Source: Pyrinomonadaceae bacterium (GTDB lineage Bacteria; Acidobacteriota; Blastocatellia; Pyrinomonadales; Pyrinomonadaceae). Taken from it: a DNA stretch of 64,000 nucleotides. The notes under the pieces are model-generated. The model made no database searches, was not told the DNA's origin, and saw only the letters and a list, made by a program, of their open reading frames with translations. The DNA lies in contig JAHCHG010000003.1 in assembly GCA_026129865.1 (NCBI GenBank), positions 1 to 64,000 on the forward strand. The letters run 5' to 3'. Below are positions 41,480-51,749 of the stretch, piece by piece. A program made the translations under genes and the position numbers. How positions within the stretch are numbered: position 1 is the first letter of the stretch; the number at the start of each line of letters is the position of its first letter.

Positions 41480-42817
41480 TTAAAGCTCTTTCTGTGCGAG
41501 CTTGCTCCAATGACGGAGTTCGCCGCGGCGAAAATCGGGCGATGTACGCGCGGCTTCGACCGCCTGTTCGAACATTTCACGCGCTTTTTCGGGTTTGTTC
41601 TGCAGCTTAAACGTTTTCCCGAGATAATAAAGTCCTTCGGAATCGACCGGACGGCGCTCGACGAATTTTTCGAGCGCGTCGGCGGCTTCCGCGAGCATGT
41701 CGGCTTCAAGATATGTCGCGCCTATTTCGCGCCAAATTTCGCTCAAACGGTGTTTGTCGTTCTGCTCGACGACCGTCGCAAAATGATCGAGCGCTTTTTG
41801 CAATTCGCCGCTTTTTCTCGCCAGCTTCCCGAGTTCGTAATTTGCATCGATCTCTTCATTGTCGATTGCAAACGCCCGCTCAAAATGTTCTTTTGCTTTC
41901 GCGTCCTGGCGTCGTTCCAGATAGATCAGACCCAGCTGAATATGCGCGTCGGCATCTTTCGGATTGACGGTCGCATTTTGAAGAAACCGCTTGAAATCTT
42001 GCCGCTGGCGAAACGAATTTCCGAGCCCGCGCACCTCGCCGCCGAGAAATCCGCCGAAATAAAGAATCACGAAAAACAGCAAAAACGGCGAAAATGCCCA
42101 GGGCGACACGAACTGCGATATAAAATTACCGAAACTTATCGCCAGCCAAGCCAGTGAAACGATCAGAACGGCAATAGAATAATTGACGCCGAGCACCGTT
42201 CGCAGCGCAAAGATCATAAACACGCCGAATAAAAGTCCGCTCAACAGCCAGAAGCTGAAATAAATTTCCGGTAAAATGGTCGATCCGAAAACGAGAATTC
42301 CGAGAATCGCGAACGGAAGATGAGCCGCCGTCCAAGCCATCAGCGTACAGGTTGCAAGCGCGCCGTAATCGCGCCGGAGAATTGTCCCAAATCGCGATCC
42401 GGTGCCGGTAAATATCGAAAAAAGAAGGATCAACGCGGGAATGTAAAATATCGAAAGCGATAAAAGCGGTGCGATAAAGCTCGAATTGAACGAAAACAGC
42501 CGGAAAAATGAATCGCCGAGTAAAGGTATTTTCGGACGCGAGTCCATTGCGTTTTTAAATGCTATCTCGGCGTTTCGAAATTCCGCGTCCATTGCCGGCG
42601 TCCATTCGTCATCGGAAAATCGGTCCGGCTGGTAAAATTCGTAGAACTGCGGAACCGAATAGATCGCGTTAAGTTTACTGTTTACAGTAAAAGCAAACGC
42701 AAACGAGACGATCAAAACGGCAATTCCGGCTGCGAGCCAACTCCCCCGGTCGAGGATCTCGCTCATGGCAAATGCCGGACGAAAGTATATTTGAAAAAGG
42801 AGTTTAAGATTTTCCAT
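41480..42817 (-). CDS. Yip1-like membrane domain with C-terminal TPR repeats
   Basis: 445 aa. The first about 270 residues contain six membrane helices arranged as in Yip1-family proteins (helix from residue 29, then after a loop with YSVPQFYEFYQPDRF a run of five). Residues about 285-430 are TPR repeats: DADAHIQLGLIYLERRQDAKAKEHF, DANYELGKLARKSGELQKAL and EGLYYLGKTFKLQNKPEKAREMF. Role unknown, presumably a scaffold at the inner membrane. The 339 bp upstream (to fumC, divergent) hold no feature I can support. Confidence 0.85.
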   Translation of the reverse strand: MENLKLLFQIYFRPAFAMSEILDRGSWLAAGIAVLIVSFAFAFTVNSKLNAIYSVPQFYEFYQPDRFSDDEWTPAMDAEFRNAEIAFKNAMDSRPKIPLLGDSFFRLFSFNSSFIAPLLSLSIFYIPALILLFSIFTGTGSRFGTILRRDYGALATCTLMAWTAAHLPFAILGILVFGSTILPEIYFSFWLLSGLLFGVFMIFALRTVLGVNYSIAVLIVSLAWLAISFGNFISQFVSPWAFSPFLLFFVILYFGGFLGGEVRGLGNSFRQRQDFKRFLQNATVNPKDADAHIQLGLIYLERRQDAKAKEHFERAFAIDNEEIDANYELGKLARKSGELQKALDHFATVVEQNDKHRLSEIWREIGATYLEADMLAEAADALEKFVERRPVDSEGLYYLGKTFKLQNKPEKAREMFEQAVEAARTSPDFRRGELRHWSKLAQKEL

Positions 42818-43156
42818 CCGTATTCGGGCGATGTCAGCGGTTCATTGTGCGAGATTTTACCGCAGTTTGACGATTAAAGACAGCGCGCACCAATTTGCGG
42901 TTCTCATCCTGTTTACGAATTCTTGCGCTGATGAAAGAACATTTGCCGGGCAGCAAGCCTTTGCGCGGCGATACACGGCGGGAAACCGATACTTTTTCCG
43001 CGCACTCGCTTTCGAAGGGCGAGACGCGATGAAAATAGATATGTAATTCGCGTTGGTTGAATTTCAGCACGAATAAGTATTTTAGTTGCGAAATTTTCTT
43101 ATCTGCGACTTTCGGTTAAAATTTTCAGAGAAGCTAAATTAAAAGAACAAAATGAT

Positions 43157-44539
43157 ATGAATACAAGGATCGAAACGGATTCGATGGGCGAGATCGCGGT
43201 CGAATCGGATAAATATTGGGGAGCGCAGACGGAACGAAGTCTGCATCATTTTAACATCGGATTTGATACGATGCCGCGCGAGATGATTCGCGCGCTCGGG
43301 ATTCTGAAAAAGGCGGCGGCGATCACGAATTTTGACCTCGGCAAACTTTCCGAAGACAAAAAAGATTTGATCGTGAAAGCGGCGGATGAAGTCATCGAAG
43401 GAAAATTGGACGCGCATTTTCCGCTTCGGGTTTGGCAGACAGGTTCGGGAACGCAGACGAATATGAACGCCAACGAAGTCATTTCAAACCGCGCCATCGA
43501 AATGGCTGGCGGCGAAATGGGTTCGAAAAAACCGATTCATCCGAATGACGACGTAAATAAATCGCAAAGCTCGAACGACACTTTTCCGACCGCGATGTAT
43601 ATTGCGGCGGCAGAGCAGATGAACGCTTTGATTCCCGAAGTTCAAAACTTAGCGGACGCGATAAATGCAAAAGCCAAAGAGTTTGCCGACGTTGTAAAGA
43701 TCGGCAGAACGCATTTGCAGGACGCAACGCCGCTCACGGTCGGGCAGGAATTCGGCGGTTGGGCGAATCTGATCGAGCGCGATGTCGAGCGTTTGAAAAT
43801 GGTTTTAAGCGGACTTTATGATCTGGCGATCGGCGGAACTGCGGTCGGAACGGGTTTGAATTCTCATCCCGATTTTGCCGAGCTCGCCGCCGCGAAAATT
43901 GCGGAACTAACAGGATTGCCGTTCAAATCGCACCCGAATAAATTTGCCGCACTTTCGGCGCATGATGAAATTGTTTTTGCCAGCGGCGCTTTGAAAACAC
44001 TCGCTGCGAGTTTGATGAAAGTTGCCAATGACATTCGCTGGCTCGGTTCGGGACCGCGCTGCGGAATCGGTGAGCTCGTTTTGCCGGAGAACGAACCGGG
44101 CAGTTCGATCATGCCGGGCAAGGTGAATCCTACGCAGTCTGAAGCGATGACGATGGTCGCCGCGCAAGTTTTGGGAAATGATGCGGCGATCGGTTTTGCC
44201 GGTTCGCAAGGAAATTTTGAACTCAATGTTTTCAAACCCGTGATGATCCATAATTTTCTGCATTCTGTTCGCTTGATAAAAGACGCTTCACGCGGATTCG
44301 TCGAATTTTGCGTTGAAGGAATCGAACTGAATCGCTCTCAAATTGATGAATATGTCAACGATTCGCTGATGCTCGTAACGGCTTTGAATCACCATATCGG
44401 TTATGACAATGCGTCAAAGATCGCGAAAAACGCGCATAAAAAAGGAACTACCTTGCGCGAATCAGCGATCGAGCTTGGAATTTTAGACGGCGAGAAGTTT
44501 GACGAACTCGTCAAAGCCGAAGAGATGACACATCCCTGA
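43157..44539 (+). CDS. fumC: fumarate hydratase, class II
   Basis: 460 aa, full length. Interconverts fumarate and malate in the TCA cycle. Blocks: [74 protein letters not shown] and the lyase signature [11 protein letters not shown] near residue 315. Forms a cytoplasmic homotetramer without an iron-sulphur cluster. Single gene; a double hairpin follows its stop. Confidence 0.97.
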   Translation: MNTRIETDSMGEIAVESDKYWGAQTERSLHHFNIGFDTMPREMIRALGILKKAAAITNFDLGKLSEDKKDLIVKAADEVIEGKLDAHFPLRVWQTGSGTQTNMNANEVISNRAIEMAGGEMGSKKPIHPNDDVNKSQSSNDTFPTAMYIAAAEQMNALIPEVQNLADAINAKAKEFADVVKIGRTHLQDATPLTVGQEFGGWANLIERDVERLKMVLSGLYDLAIGGTAVGTGLNSHPDFAELAAAKIAELTGLPFKSHPNKFAALSAHDEIVFASGALKTLAASLMKVANDIRWLGSGPRCGIGELVLPENEPGSSIMPGKVNPTQSEAMTMVAAQVLGNDAAIGFAGSQGNFELNVFKPVMIHNFLHSVRLIKDASRGFVEFCVEGIELNRSQIDEYVNDSLMLVTALNHHIGYDNASKIAKNAHKKGTTLRESAIELGILDGEKFDELVKAEEMTHP

Positions 44540-44542
44540 TCT

Positions 44543-44627
44543 ATCGCCTAAAGGCGATACTCTGTCCTGTCGCCTAAAGGCGATACTCTGAACGAATCGC
44601 TCCGCTCAGAGTATCGCCTTTAGGCGA
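44543..44627. terminator. repeated 22-bp hairpin after fumC
   Basis: TCGCCTAAAGGCGATACTCTG occurs at 44543-44563 and again at 44570-44590. The second copy pairs perfectly over 22 bp (44570-44591) with 44606-44627 across a 14-nt loop. Each copy also contains the small palindrome TCGCCT-AA-AGGCGA. No T-tract follows, so it may be a REP-like element that also ends fumC transcription. Confidence 0.7.
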
Positions 44628-44708
44628 TAAATCGCTTCCGCAGCGAACAGTTTACTAACGCGTTTGACTTAATCGAGTGCGTAATCTAAACTCTGAAAGT
44701 TAGTTTGT

Positions 44709-44785
44709 CGGGGCGTGGCTCAGCCTGGTAGAGCGCACCGTTCGGGACGGTGAGGTCGGATGTTCAAATCATCTCGCCCCGACCA
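44709..44785 (+). tRNA. tRNA-Pro (anticodon CGG)
   Basis: Acceptor arms CGGGGCG and CGCCCCG pair perfectly; the D arm has GGCTCAGCCTGGTAGAGC, and the anticodon stem CACCG/CGGTG encloses TTCGGGA with anticodon CGG at 44743-44745. T arm and an encoded 3' ACCA end complete it at 77 nt. Confidence 0.97.
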
Positions 44786-44943
44786 TTTAAGATCAGGGGA
44801 AAGCAGTTTGGTATGATAAGCCGAACTGCTTTTTTTGTATTTAGGCGCAAAGTTTTGATAAATGAACGGATTCCGGTTGACGTTCGTATATGATAACGTG
44901 AACCGGTCAAACATTTCTCCCGGCTGAAATTTCCCCCAATTTT

Positions 44944-45705
44944 ATGTGGTATTGGACAAAAGTTCTGTTTTTGATATTCGTCGGCGCGGTTGTTGTATGG
45001 CTCGCCTATGAATTTTTTACGTTTCCGAGCATATCGAAGCTGCGAACCGAGAATCCCGCGACGACCTCGATGATCGAATATCGTTTGAGCCAGGCGGTCG
45101 ATGAAGGCAAAGAACCAAAAAAATTTCAGATCTGGATGCCGATCGAACAAATATCGCCAAATTTGCAGCGGGCTGTTTTGGCGGGCGAAGACGGACGTTT
45201 TTTCGAGCACAACGGCTTCGATTGGGAAGCGATCGAAAAAGCCTGGGACGAAGCGGTAAAGGAAGGCGAAAAAGAGGCAAAAGCGGAAGGCGATTACAAT
45301 CCCGAAGATTGGATTCCGCCGATGCCGAGCTTCAAACGCGGCGCTTCAACCGTAACGCAGCAGCTTGCCAAAAATCTCTATTTAAGTGAAGACCGGAATT
45401 TTTTGCGAAAAGGTCGTGAAGCTATCATCACTTATTTTCTTGAACAAAAACTTTCGAAAAAACGAATTCTGGAAATTTACCTCAACGTCATCGAATGGGG
45501 CGACGGCATTTACGGCGCGGAAGCCGCTTCACGATATTATTTCAAAAAATCCGCGTCAGGTTTGTCAGAAAACGAAGCCGCGTATCTTTCGGCGATGATC
45601 CCGTCTCCGCTCAATGTTTTCAATCCTAAAAAGAATCTGAAACGCGTCGTCAGACGTCAAAAGGCGATACTTCGTGGGATGAGATCTATTCGGTTGAAGT
45701 ACTAA
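44944..45705 (+). CDS. mtgA: monofunctional biosynthetic peptidoglycan glycosyltransferase
   Basis: 253 aa. A single N-terminal membrane anchor (residues 5-23) and a GT51 domain: catalytic Glu82 in LAGEDGRFFEHNGFDW, GASTVTQQLAKNLYL near residue 133 and YLNVIEWGDGIYGAEAA with the second Glu. It polymerises lipid II into glycan strands on the periplasmic side; no transpeptidase domain is attached. An insert of about 25 acidic residues (EAVKEGEKEAKAEGDYNPED) separates the first motifs, longer than in E. coli MtgA. The 382 bp downstream are AT-rich and without a visible gene. Confidence 0.93.
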   Translation: MWYWTKVLFLIFVGAVVVWLAYEFFTFPSISKLRTENPATTSMIEYRLSQAVDEGKEPKKFQIWMPIEQISPNLQRAVLAGEDGRFFEHNGFDWEAIEKAWDEAVKEGEKEAKAEGDYNPEDWIPPMPSFKRGASTVTQQLAKNLYLSEDRNFLRKGREAIITYFLEQKLSKKRILEIYLNVIEWGDGIYGAEAASRYYFKKSASGLSENEAAYLSAMIPSPLNVFNPKKNLKRVVRRQKAILRGMRSIRLKY

Positions 45706-46087
45706 ATGGATTTGTAAATTAAAAACCCCTTTTCAAAAATGCTTTAAACGCTTCACTATTAAATATGAAAAATTGATTACCAATTCGTCAAGATCAAGAC
45801 GTCCGTTAATTTCTATTGGACTGCAATTTTGCAAAAAACTCTTGCTATTTGTTTTTTTTGTGATAATCGTTTTGTGCAGAACAAAAATTTAGGAATTTAG
45901 GGGCTATTTGTAAATCAAAGTTGTGTTTTCAAAATCGCAGAGTGTGCTGCATTGTAAATGAACCGTTTGAATCACTTTGGTAGAATTTTTTGGCTTAAGA
46001 CTCGACAATTTTGTTAAAGCAATTTAATGATTCTTTCGAATTTTAGTTGATGTAAAAAACAAAAAGTTAAATAGAGGAGGAAAAGCT

Positions 46088-47116
46088 ATGTTAAAAATTG
46101 TTAATGTGACATTGGTTCTCGTTTTGATTCTGCTCGTAATCATTGTATCTAGTTTTGTTTGGGGACAACATACAGATACGACAAAAGTTTCATATGGCAA
46201 AAACGACTCTATAAAAAAAATGGGAAATCTAGTAGTTAAAAACGATCTGCAAAAGTATGGTATCGAGATTATTGCCTCAACCGATCCAAACTTCGAAAGT
46301 GAGCTAACACAGTATATTGGCAGTGAAAATTCACTTATATCTCTGGTTGAGTCAGCAAAACCGTTTACTTTCTTTATTAAAAACAATTCCTCTAAAGAAA
46401 TTGTTGGTGTTAGTCTGCGATGGAAGTTTAGTGACCTTAAAGGTCAAAACCATGAAATCCCTCAAAGTGAAGCTAACCCCGGAGTATTAATGGGAATCAA
46501 ACCACTAGATCCGAAAATGAAAGGGAAAACAGGATTAATAAATAGCAAAGCCACGAAATTTTTTACCTATTTCAAGGATATGATAGGTCCACAAATTACT
46601 ATTGCCAATATCCGTATCAATAATCCGTCGAATCAAAACGATCACAGTATTGATTCCAATCAAAAAGGGCATTTAATCCTAAATTCTCAAAAAGAGCGAC
46701 TTTTGAGCGAGAATAATGATTTCTCAGTATCTATAGATGGAATAGTTTTTGATGATGGGTCATTTGTAGGCGCTGATCAAAACTTGTTTTTCAATATGTT
46801 AAGTGCGCAAATACAGGCGAGGAAAGATATTTTGAACTCACTGAATGAAGCCAGTTTAACCGGGAAAGAAAGCACGGAAATTCTCGATGATATTTTGTCT
46901 CGCACCTATAATGTATCTGCGAATTTTGCTGAGATAAAGTCTGGCAACTTAACCCCGGAGCAAGTAACTGATTATAGTTATAGAACTTATCTAAAGAATT
47001 TAAGAAGCGAACTGGTCATGAAGAGATCAGTGTTGTCTGATGATTCTATAATCAAGCAACTCCAATCTATCAGCGTTTCTGACATTATAACACTGTGCAA
47101 AAAAGATGGTTTTTAA
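46088..47116 (+). CDS. exported or membrane-anchored hypothetical protein, AT-rich
   Basis: 342 aa. A strong ribosome binding site (AGAGGAGG) precedes ATG 46088. One hydrophobic N-terminal segment (residues 5-24) ends SSFVWGQ, so it is anchored or cleaved. Middle region contains KPFTFFIKNNSSKEIVGVSLRW, a beta-rich look; the C-terminal 120 residues are helical (AQIQARKDILNSLNEASLTG). No family recognised. Composition is AT-richer than surrounding housekeeping genes, suggesting transfer. Confidence 0.75.
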   Translation: MLKIVNVTLVLVLILLVIIVSSFVWGQHTDTTKVSYGKNDSIKKMGNLVVKNDLQKYGIEIIASTDPNFESELTQYIGSENSLISLVESAKPFTFFIKNNSSKEIVGVSLRWKFSDLKGQNHEIPQSEANPGVLMGIKPLDPKMKGKTGLINSKATKFFTYFKDMIGPQITIANIRINNPSNQNDHSIDSNQKGHLILNSQKERLLSENNDFSVSIDGIVFDDGSFVGADQNLFFNMLSAQIQARKDILNSLNEASLTGKESTEILDDILSRTYNVSANFAEIKSGNLTPEQVTDYSYRTYLKNLRSELVMKRSVLSDDSIIKQLQSISVSDIITLCKKDGF

Positions 47117-47246
47117 TTGCAACATTTCGTTGTTAAGGCTCTGAAAAGAAATCCTTTTAAAGAGATTTGCTTTTCACGATAATTCGCAAATGCTGAATCA
47201 ATTTCGTTTAGCCAATGTTTTCCGTTGATTAAGTGAGGCTAAATTT

Positions 47247-48407
47247 ATGAAAAATAAATCTTGGTTTTTGAGTGCGAAGAGTCTTCAAATTTTGATTAGA
47301 AAAACTATCAAGCCGTTACAATTGCTGACTTCGATCGTAGTTGCGTTGTTTGTTATGCAGGTTTCTGCAATATACGGACAATGGTTCGTTTGGAATTTAA
47401 CTTGCACACCAAATACCATTGGTTGTTGGGATCAGGCGAATGGTGCAGCGGCGAATGTGAATTTCGAAGTCACTTTCACGAATGTGTTTATATATTCTTA
47501 TGGAGTTGGATGGGCAGGTACGCTGGCAACCTGTCCGAATGGCACACTTGTTCAAAATAATGCCGTAGCATCTAACGATTTTTTTTGGGTTGGCTATGAC
47601 CACTATTCATTTGAGTTAACCAGCTTTAATAGCATTTTTACAACTATTAGCCCTGGCTCACTGCAACCAATTGGGTTAACAGGGACTCCCGTATATACTC
47701 CAGCGGTTACATTGTATTTTCCGGAACTTTGTCCGCCGATTATCCCGCCGGGAAACGGCGGTCATTGGGAGTGCGATCCCTTTTGCCAAGGTAATGGACT
47801 TTCCAATAAGAAGGAATTGGATTTCAATACTTCAAATAGTGTTGATCCCTGTTGTGTTTGGACACCAATCGTGGTTGATATAAATGGCGATGGTTACGCA
47901 ATGACCAGCGCGGCAAACGGCGTGATGTTTGACTTTAACGGCGACGGCATTCCGCATCGGATTTCCTGGACTTCGGCGGGTTCTGATGATGCCTGGCTCG
48001 CGCTTGACCGCAATAACAACGGCACCATTGATGATTCGACCGAGTTGTTTGGAAATATGACGCCGCAGCCCGCTTCAAGTGAGAAAAACGGTTTTCTTGC
48101 TTTGGCGGAATATGATAAAGCGGAAAACGGCGGTAACGGCGATAACGACATAAATAGTCAAGATTCGATTTTCAGCAATTTGCGTTTGTGGCAGGATATT
48201 AACCACAACGGGATATCGGAAGCAAGTGAACTTTTTACATTGCCTGCATTAAATATCGTGAAATTGGAATTGAAATTTAAGAAGTCAAAGAAAACCGATC
48301 CGTTTGGAAATGAATTTCGCTATCGCGCAAAAGTGTGGGATTCACACGGAGCGCAGGTCGGACGTTGGGCTTGGGATGTGTTTCTCAAATTGGATGAAGA
48401 ACAATAA
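47247..48407 (+). CDS. secreted protein with C-terminal calcium-binding repeat domain
   Basis: 386 aa. The signal region extends to about residue 50 ([20 protein letters not shown]), with an unusually long basic N-region. Residues about 70-185 are a Cys-containing variable part. From about residue 210 the protein carries a domain common in Acidobacteriota: [64 protein letters not shown] and [19 protein letters not shown]. The D-x-N/D-x-D/N-G loops resemble EF-hand/dockerin Ca sites. GC content rises sharply from about 47.86 kb, at the start of this domain, so the gene looks like a mosaic. Confidence 0.82.
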   Translation: MKNKSWFLSAKSLQILIRKTIKPLQLLTSIVVALFVMQVSAIYGQWFVWNLTCTPNTIGCWDQANGAAANVNFEVTFTNVFIYSYGVGWAGTLATCPNGTLVQNNAVASNDFFWVGYDHYSFELTSFNSIFTTISPGSLQPIGLTGTPVYTPAVTLYFPELCPPIIPPGNGGHWECDPFCQGNGLSNKKELDFNTSNSVDPCCVWTPIVVDINGDGYAMTSAANGVMFDFNGDGIPHRISWTSAGSDDAWLALDRNNNGTIDDSTELFGNMTPQPASSEKNGFLALAEYDKAENGGNGDNDINSQDSIFSNLRLWQDINHNGISEASELFTLPALNIVKLELKFKKSKKTDPFGNEFRYRAKVWDSHGAQVGRWAWDVFLKLDEEQ

Positions 48408-48431
48408 ATTTGCGATTTGTGCAAAGTTAAG

Positions 48432-48472
48432 CGTAAAAAATGTGAGCCAAAATTTAACTCACATTTTTTACG
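48432..48472. terminator. bidirectional terminator
   Basis: CGTAAAAAATGTGAG (48432-48446) pairs over 15 bp with CTCACATTTTTTACG (48458-48472), with A/T runs on both strands. It lies between convergent genes ending at 48407 (+) and 48490 (-). Confidence 0.9.
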
Positions 48473-48489
48473 TTTGAATGGCAAAAAGA

Positions 48490-50700
48490 TCATTCGACTT
48501 TCGCAGCCTTGGCTTGGTTTCCTTTAATTGTCATTTCGTCCAAAATCCATCCGGCATCGCCGAATTTTTCTGTTACGAAAAGCACATAACGAATATCGAC
48601 TGCTATCGTCCGACCGTAATTCGGATTAAAGAAAATATCGTTTCCCAAACCCTCGTAATTTCCGTCAAAAACTATTCCGACCTGTTCGCCTTTTCCGTTA
48701 AGAATCGGGCTTCCGCTGTTTCCGCCGATAATATCGGTCGTCGCGAGGAAATTTACGGGAACCGTACCGCCCGAGCCGTATTTTCCGAAATCTCCAGATC
48801 GCTGCAGATCTTTTAATTTCTGCGGAACATCGAACGGAAAGACACCTGTGTCCTTATCGATCGTCCCGCGCAGCGTGGTGAACGGGGTGTAAGTTACAGC
48901 CTCGCGCGGGCTGTAGCCCTTGACCTCGCCGTAAGTGAATCGAAGACTCGCGTTTGCATCCGGATAAGGAGTCGTGCCGGTCATTTCAGCCATTCCCTGC
49001 TGATATCGAAGGCGTAGATCTTCGATCTCCGAATTAAATTTCGCGGTCGCAGCATTGATATCGGCACGTGCTTTTGCGAGTCCGGTAACGAGTTCGACGA
49101 TCTTAGGATGTTTGTTTTTCAATTCGTCAAGATTCATGGAATAAAGTCCGAAGATCTTTTCGGCTGAATTAAATTGATCTCCGGCAGCAATTTTTTCAGC
49201 CATTTCAGCTTCGGCTTTCCGGCGCTCTGCGTCGCTCATTCCCTTGAAAAGATCTTCAGCTGTTTGAAATTTTTGTCCGTCAGGAAGATCGGCTGCGGCT
49301 TTGAAGAAAAACTTCAACATTGAGGACTCGACCACCGGCTCGGCGCTGTTCAGTGTGTCTTCGATCTCTTTTTTCTTTTCAGAACGGTCTTCTTCCGCTG
49401 CAGGAACTTTTCCGCTTGCGACCGCCTGTATCGCATTGTAGATCAGTTGAAATTTCGGTGTCGTTCCGCCGCTCGGGAACGTGCGAAGAACACGGTCGCG
49501 GGCAGAAGAAGCATAAAAATCTTTCGAAATTCGCTCAAGATTTTGCAAGACATTTCCATATTTTGCCTCGCGCTGCGGATTGCCTTTTATCCATTCGGCG
49601 AAAAGCGCTTCCTGCGCTTTCCGCCGGCTGACGAAATCCGCGCGATTGATCGCATACACATTTCCCTCGTAAACCTTTATCGAATTATTTAAACTAAACA
49701 CCAGATCCTGAAGCTTGATCCGTTTCTCTTCGCTTTCTTCACCGGCTTTTTGCAGCGCGGATGACCACGCCGTCAAATATCTGCTGAGAAAAGGGAAATT
49801 TACGTTCTGAGAATAATCGACAGACTGACTTTCGCGGTAACGCGTCGTGCCGCCGGGATAGCCGAGCACGAAGACAAATTCGTTCGCGTCGACTCCACCG
49901 AGCGAAATGGTCAGATGCTTTTTGGGTTTGTACGGCACGTTATCGGGCGAATACTCGGCGAAACTGCCGTCAGGCGCCACGTATGCGCGGAGAAATGTAA
50001 AATCGCCCGTATGCCGCGTCCATTCAAAATTGTCCGGGTCGCCGCCAAAGAATCCGATGTTCTGCGGCGGCGCGTAAACTACGCGAACGTCGTTGATCGT
50101 TTGAGTTTCGTAAAGATAGTAAAAGAAACCATTGTTCAACGATTGAACGCGGACCGTCGAACCTTTTCCGGCTTTTTCGCCTTCGGTCTTTTCAAGTTCA
50201 GCCAAATTCTTAGCGATCAGATCGCTGCGTTCCTTACCGGACAGACTTTCAGTTCCTGCAAGTATTTTTGCCGTAACGTCTTCAACGCGTCTGGTTAACA
50301 GAAGATTGTATCCTTTCGCCGGAAGTTCGTTCGCCAAAGAATCGGCTTTGTAACCGTTCTTTGCGTAATCTTTTTCCGGTGTCGATGCGCTGACCAGCGC
50401 ATCGAAGCCGACATGGTGATTGGTCAGGATCAAACCGTTCGAGGAAACAAATTCTCCGGTTCCAAAGCCTCCGCTTGCAATGTTAACGCGCATTATCGCA
50501 TCTGCGATCGCGACACCGTTCGGATTGTAAATATCGATCGGTTTGATCTTGAGCCCTTTTTTCTTCAATGGCAGACGGCTGATCTGATCGGGCGTGTACA
50601 TGCCTTCGTCCGGAACAGCAACGGCGATCGAGACAGAACTAAGCGCGAACATCGCGATAAGCAGGAACGTTGAAAAGAAATGTAGTTTTATGCGCATCAT
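48490..50700 (-). CDS. S46-family dipeptidyl-peptidase, DPP7-like
   Basis: 736 aa, family length. Signal peptide to about residue 29. Catalytic triad blocks: TNHHVGFD (His95/96), GGDPDNFEWTRHTGDF (Asp) and GGNSGSPILN (Ser near 660). These periplasmic exopeptidases remove dipeptides from N-termini and serve peptide-based nutrition. The specificity position is in FDGNYEGL: Gly as in DPP7 (hydrophobic P1), whereas DPP11 has Arg there (acidic P1); that assignment is inference. Helical domain about 310-580 as in the family. Confidence 0.93.
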   Translation of the reverse strand: MMRIKLHFFSTFLLIAMFALSSVSIAVAVPDEGMYTPDQISRLPLKKKGLKIKPIDIYNPNGVAIADAIMRVNIASGGFGTGEFVSSNGLILTNHHVGFDALVSASTPEKDYAKNGYKADSLANELPAKGYNLLLTRRVEDVTAKILAGTESLSGKERSDLIAKNLAELEKTEGEKAGKGSTVRVQSLNNGFFYYLYETQTINDVRVVYAPPQNIGFFGGDPDNFEWTRHTGDFTFLRAYVAPDGSFAEYSPDNVPYKPKKHLTISLGGVDANEFVFVLGYPGGTTRYRESQSVDYSQNVNFPFLSRYLTAWSSALQKAGEESEEKRIKLQDLVFSLNNSIKVYEGNVYAINRADFVSRRKAQEALFAEWIKGNPQREAKYGNVLQNLERISKDFYASSARDRVLRTFPSGGTTPKFQLIYNAIQAVASGKVPAAEEDRSEKKKEIEDTLNSAEPVVESSMLKFFFKAAADLPDGQKFQTAEDLFKGMSDAERRKAEAEMAEKIAAGDQFNSAEKIFGLYSMNLDELKNKHPKIVELVTGLAKARADINAATAKFNSEIEDLRLRYQQGMAEMTGTTPYPDANASLRFTYGEVKGYSPREAVTYTPFTTLRGTIDKDTGVFPFDVPQKLKDLQRSGDFGKYGSGGTVPVNFLATTDIIGGNSGSPILNGKGEQVGIVFDGNYEGLGNDIFFNPNYGRTIAVDIRYVLFVTEKFGDAGWILDEMTIKGNQAKAAKVE

Positions 50701-50789
50701 TTTTTTTGTGATTTGTTATCCAGAATTTTCTCCGATTATGAATTTTACAGAAAAAATCGCGAATTGTCTTTTTGAGCGGTTTCGCACAA

Positions 50790-50822
50790 AAAAAGCGAGC
50801 CTGCAAATTGGACTCGCTTTTT
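50790..50822. terminator. hairpin terminator downstream of the M23 gene
   Basis: AAAAAGCGAG (50790-50799) pairs with CTCGCTTTTT (50813-50822). On the minus strand it lies 20 bp after the M23 gene's end and upstream of S46. Confidence 0.75.
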
Positions 50823-50841
50823 AGTAACTAAAAAAGAATTT

Positions 50842-51654
50842 TTATCCTTTGATTTCCGTCGGTTCCGGCGGAAGAAAACGCCGCGGATTGATCGATTTTT
50901 CTCCGAGACGCAGTTCGTAATGAAGATGCGGTCCTGTCGAACGTCCGGTCGAACCGATCTGTCCGATCATCTGACCGCGCTGAAGCGAGTCGCCGACCTG
51001 AACTTCGATCTTCGAAAGATGTCCGTACCGAGTAGTTAAACCGTTGCCGTGGTCGATCTCGATCAAATTTCCATAGCCGCCTTGCCAACCCGCGGTTACA
51101 ACTGTGCCGTTCGCGGGCGCAACGATGATGTCGCCGCGGTCGCCGTCAATATCCATGCCGGCGTGAAATTCATAAGAACGTCCGCCAAACGGATTTCTGC
51201 GAAAGCCGTATTCGTTATTGATCTTACCGAGATGCGACCACATGGTCGGCAAAAACGAAGGATCGCTGGTCGTTTCAATCACTTTAAGCTGCTGTTCCAT
51301 CTCGCTTTCTTCAGATTCCGATTCGATCGTCAGCTGAAAATCGGACGAAGGTCCACCGCTATTTACTGTGTAAATATCGGATGAATCCGGTCTGTCATAA
51401 TTAAATGTCTGCGATTGGGAATTTTGCGGTTGGTTTTCCGATAGGAACTGTTTCTGTGCGGTTTGCTTGGCGGATAAATTATGATTGCCGTTGAAGAATG
51501 ATGTAAATCCGAAAGAAAACAATCCGATCACTAAAACCAAACCGGCGGCACCGGTATGAACCACGTTCTTTGAAACTTCGAATCTTCGAATGAAGAGTTT
51601 TGATTTTGTTGTATAAGACAACAAAAAACCGTATTTACGGTTAGATTTTTGCAT
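50842..51654 (-). CDS. M23-family metallopeptidase, membrane-anchored
   Basis: 270 aa. One membrane segment (about 34-52). The lysostaphin-type domain is residues 160-260: His164 and Asp168 in FHAGMDIDGD, and His243/His245 in GPHLHYEL, all ligands present, so enzymatically competent. It cleaves peptidoglycan cross-links, or acts as a regulator of amidases. The linker (about 55-130) is low-complexity, rich in S, Q and E. A strong AAGGAG precedes ATG 51654. The 270 bp upstream contain an 8-bp inverted repeat (51750-51757/51766-51773). Confidence 0.92.
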   Translation of the reverse strand: MQKSNRKYGFLLSYTTKSKLFIRRFEVSKNVVHTGAAGLVLVIGLFSFGFTSFFNGNHNLSAKQTAQKQFLSENQPQNSQSQTFNYDRPDSSDIYTVNSGGPSSDFQLTIESESEESEMEQQLKVIETTSDPSFLPTMWSHLGKINNEYGFRRNPFGGRSYEFHAGMDIDGDRGDIIVAPANGTVVTAGWQGGYGNLIEIDHGNGLTTRYGHLSKIEVQVGDSLQRGQMIGQIGSTGRSTGPHLHYELRLGEKSINPRRFLPPEPTEIKG

Positions 51655-51749
51655 TGTTACTCCTTAAATTTCGTGACCTTCGATAAATGCCCGCGGCAAA
51701 CTCGATCACGTCTTTCGCGTTTCAGCAAAACTGACGCGTACTTCAAAAA

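Noticed and set aside
42831-43046. short ORFs on both strands between the Yip1/TPR gene and fumC
   Set aside because: No ribosome binding site, no domain, and opposing ORFs occupy the same bases; treated as spacer with divergent promoters.
44720-45210. minus-strand ORFs over tRNA-Pro and mtgA
   Set aside because: They run antisense through a perfect tRNA and a well-conserved gene.
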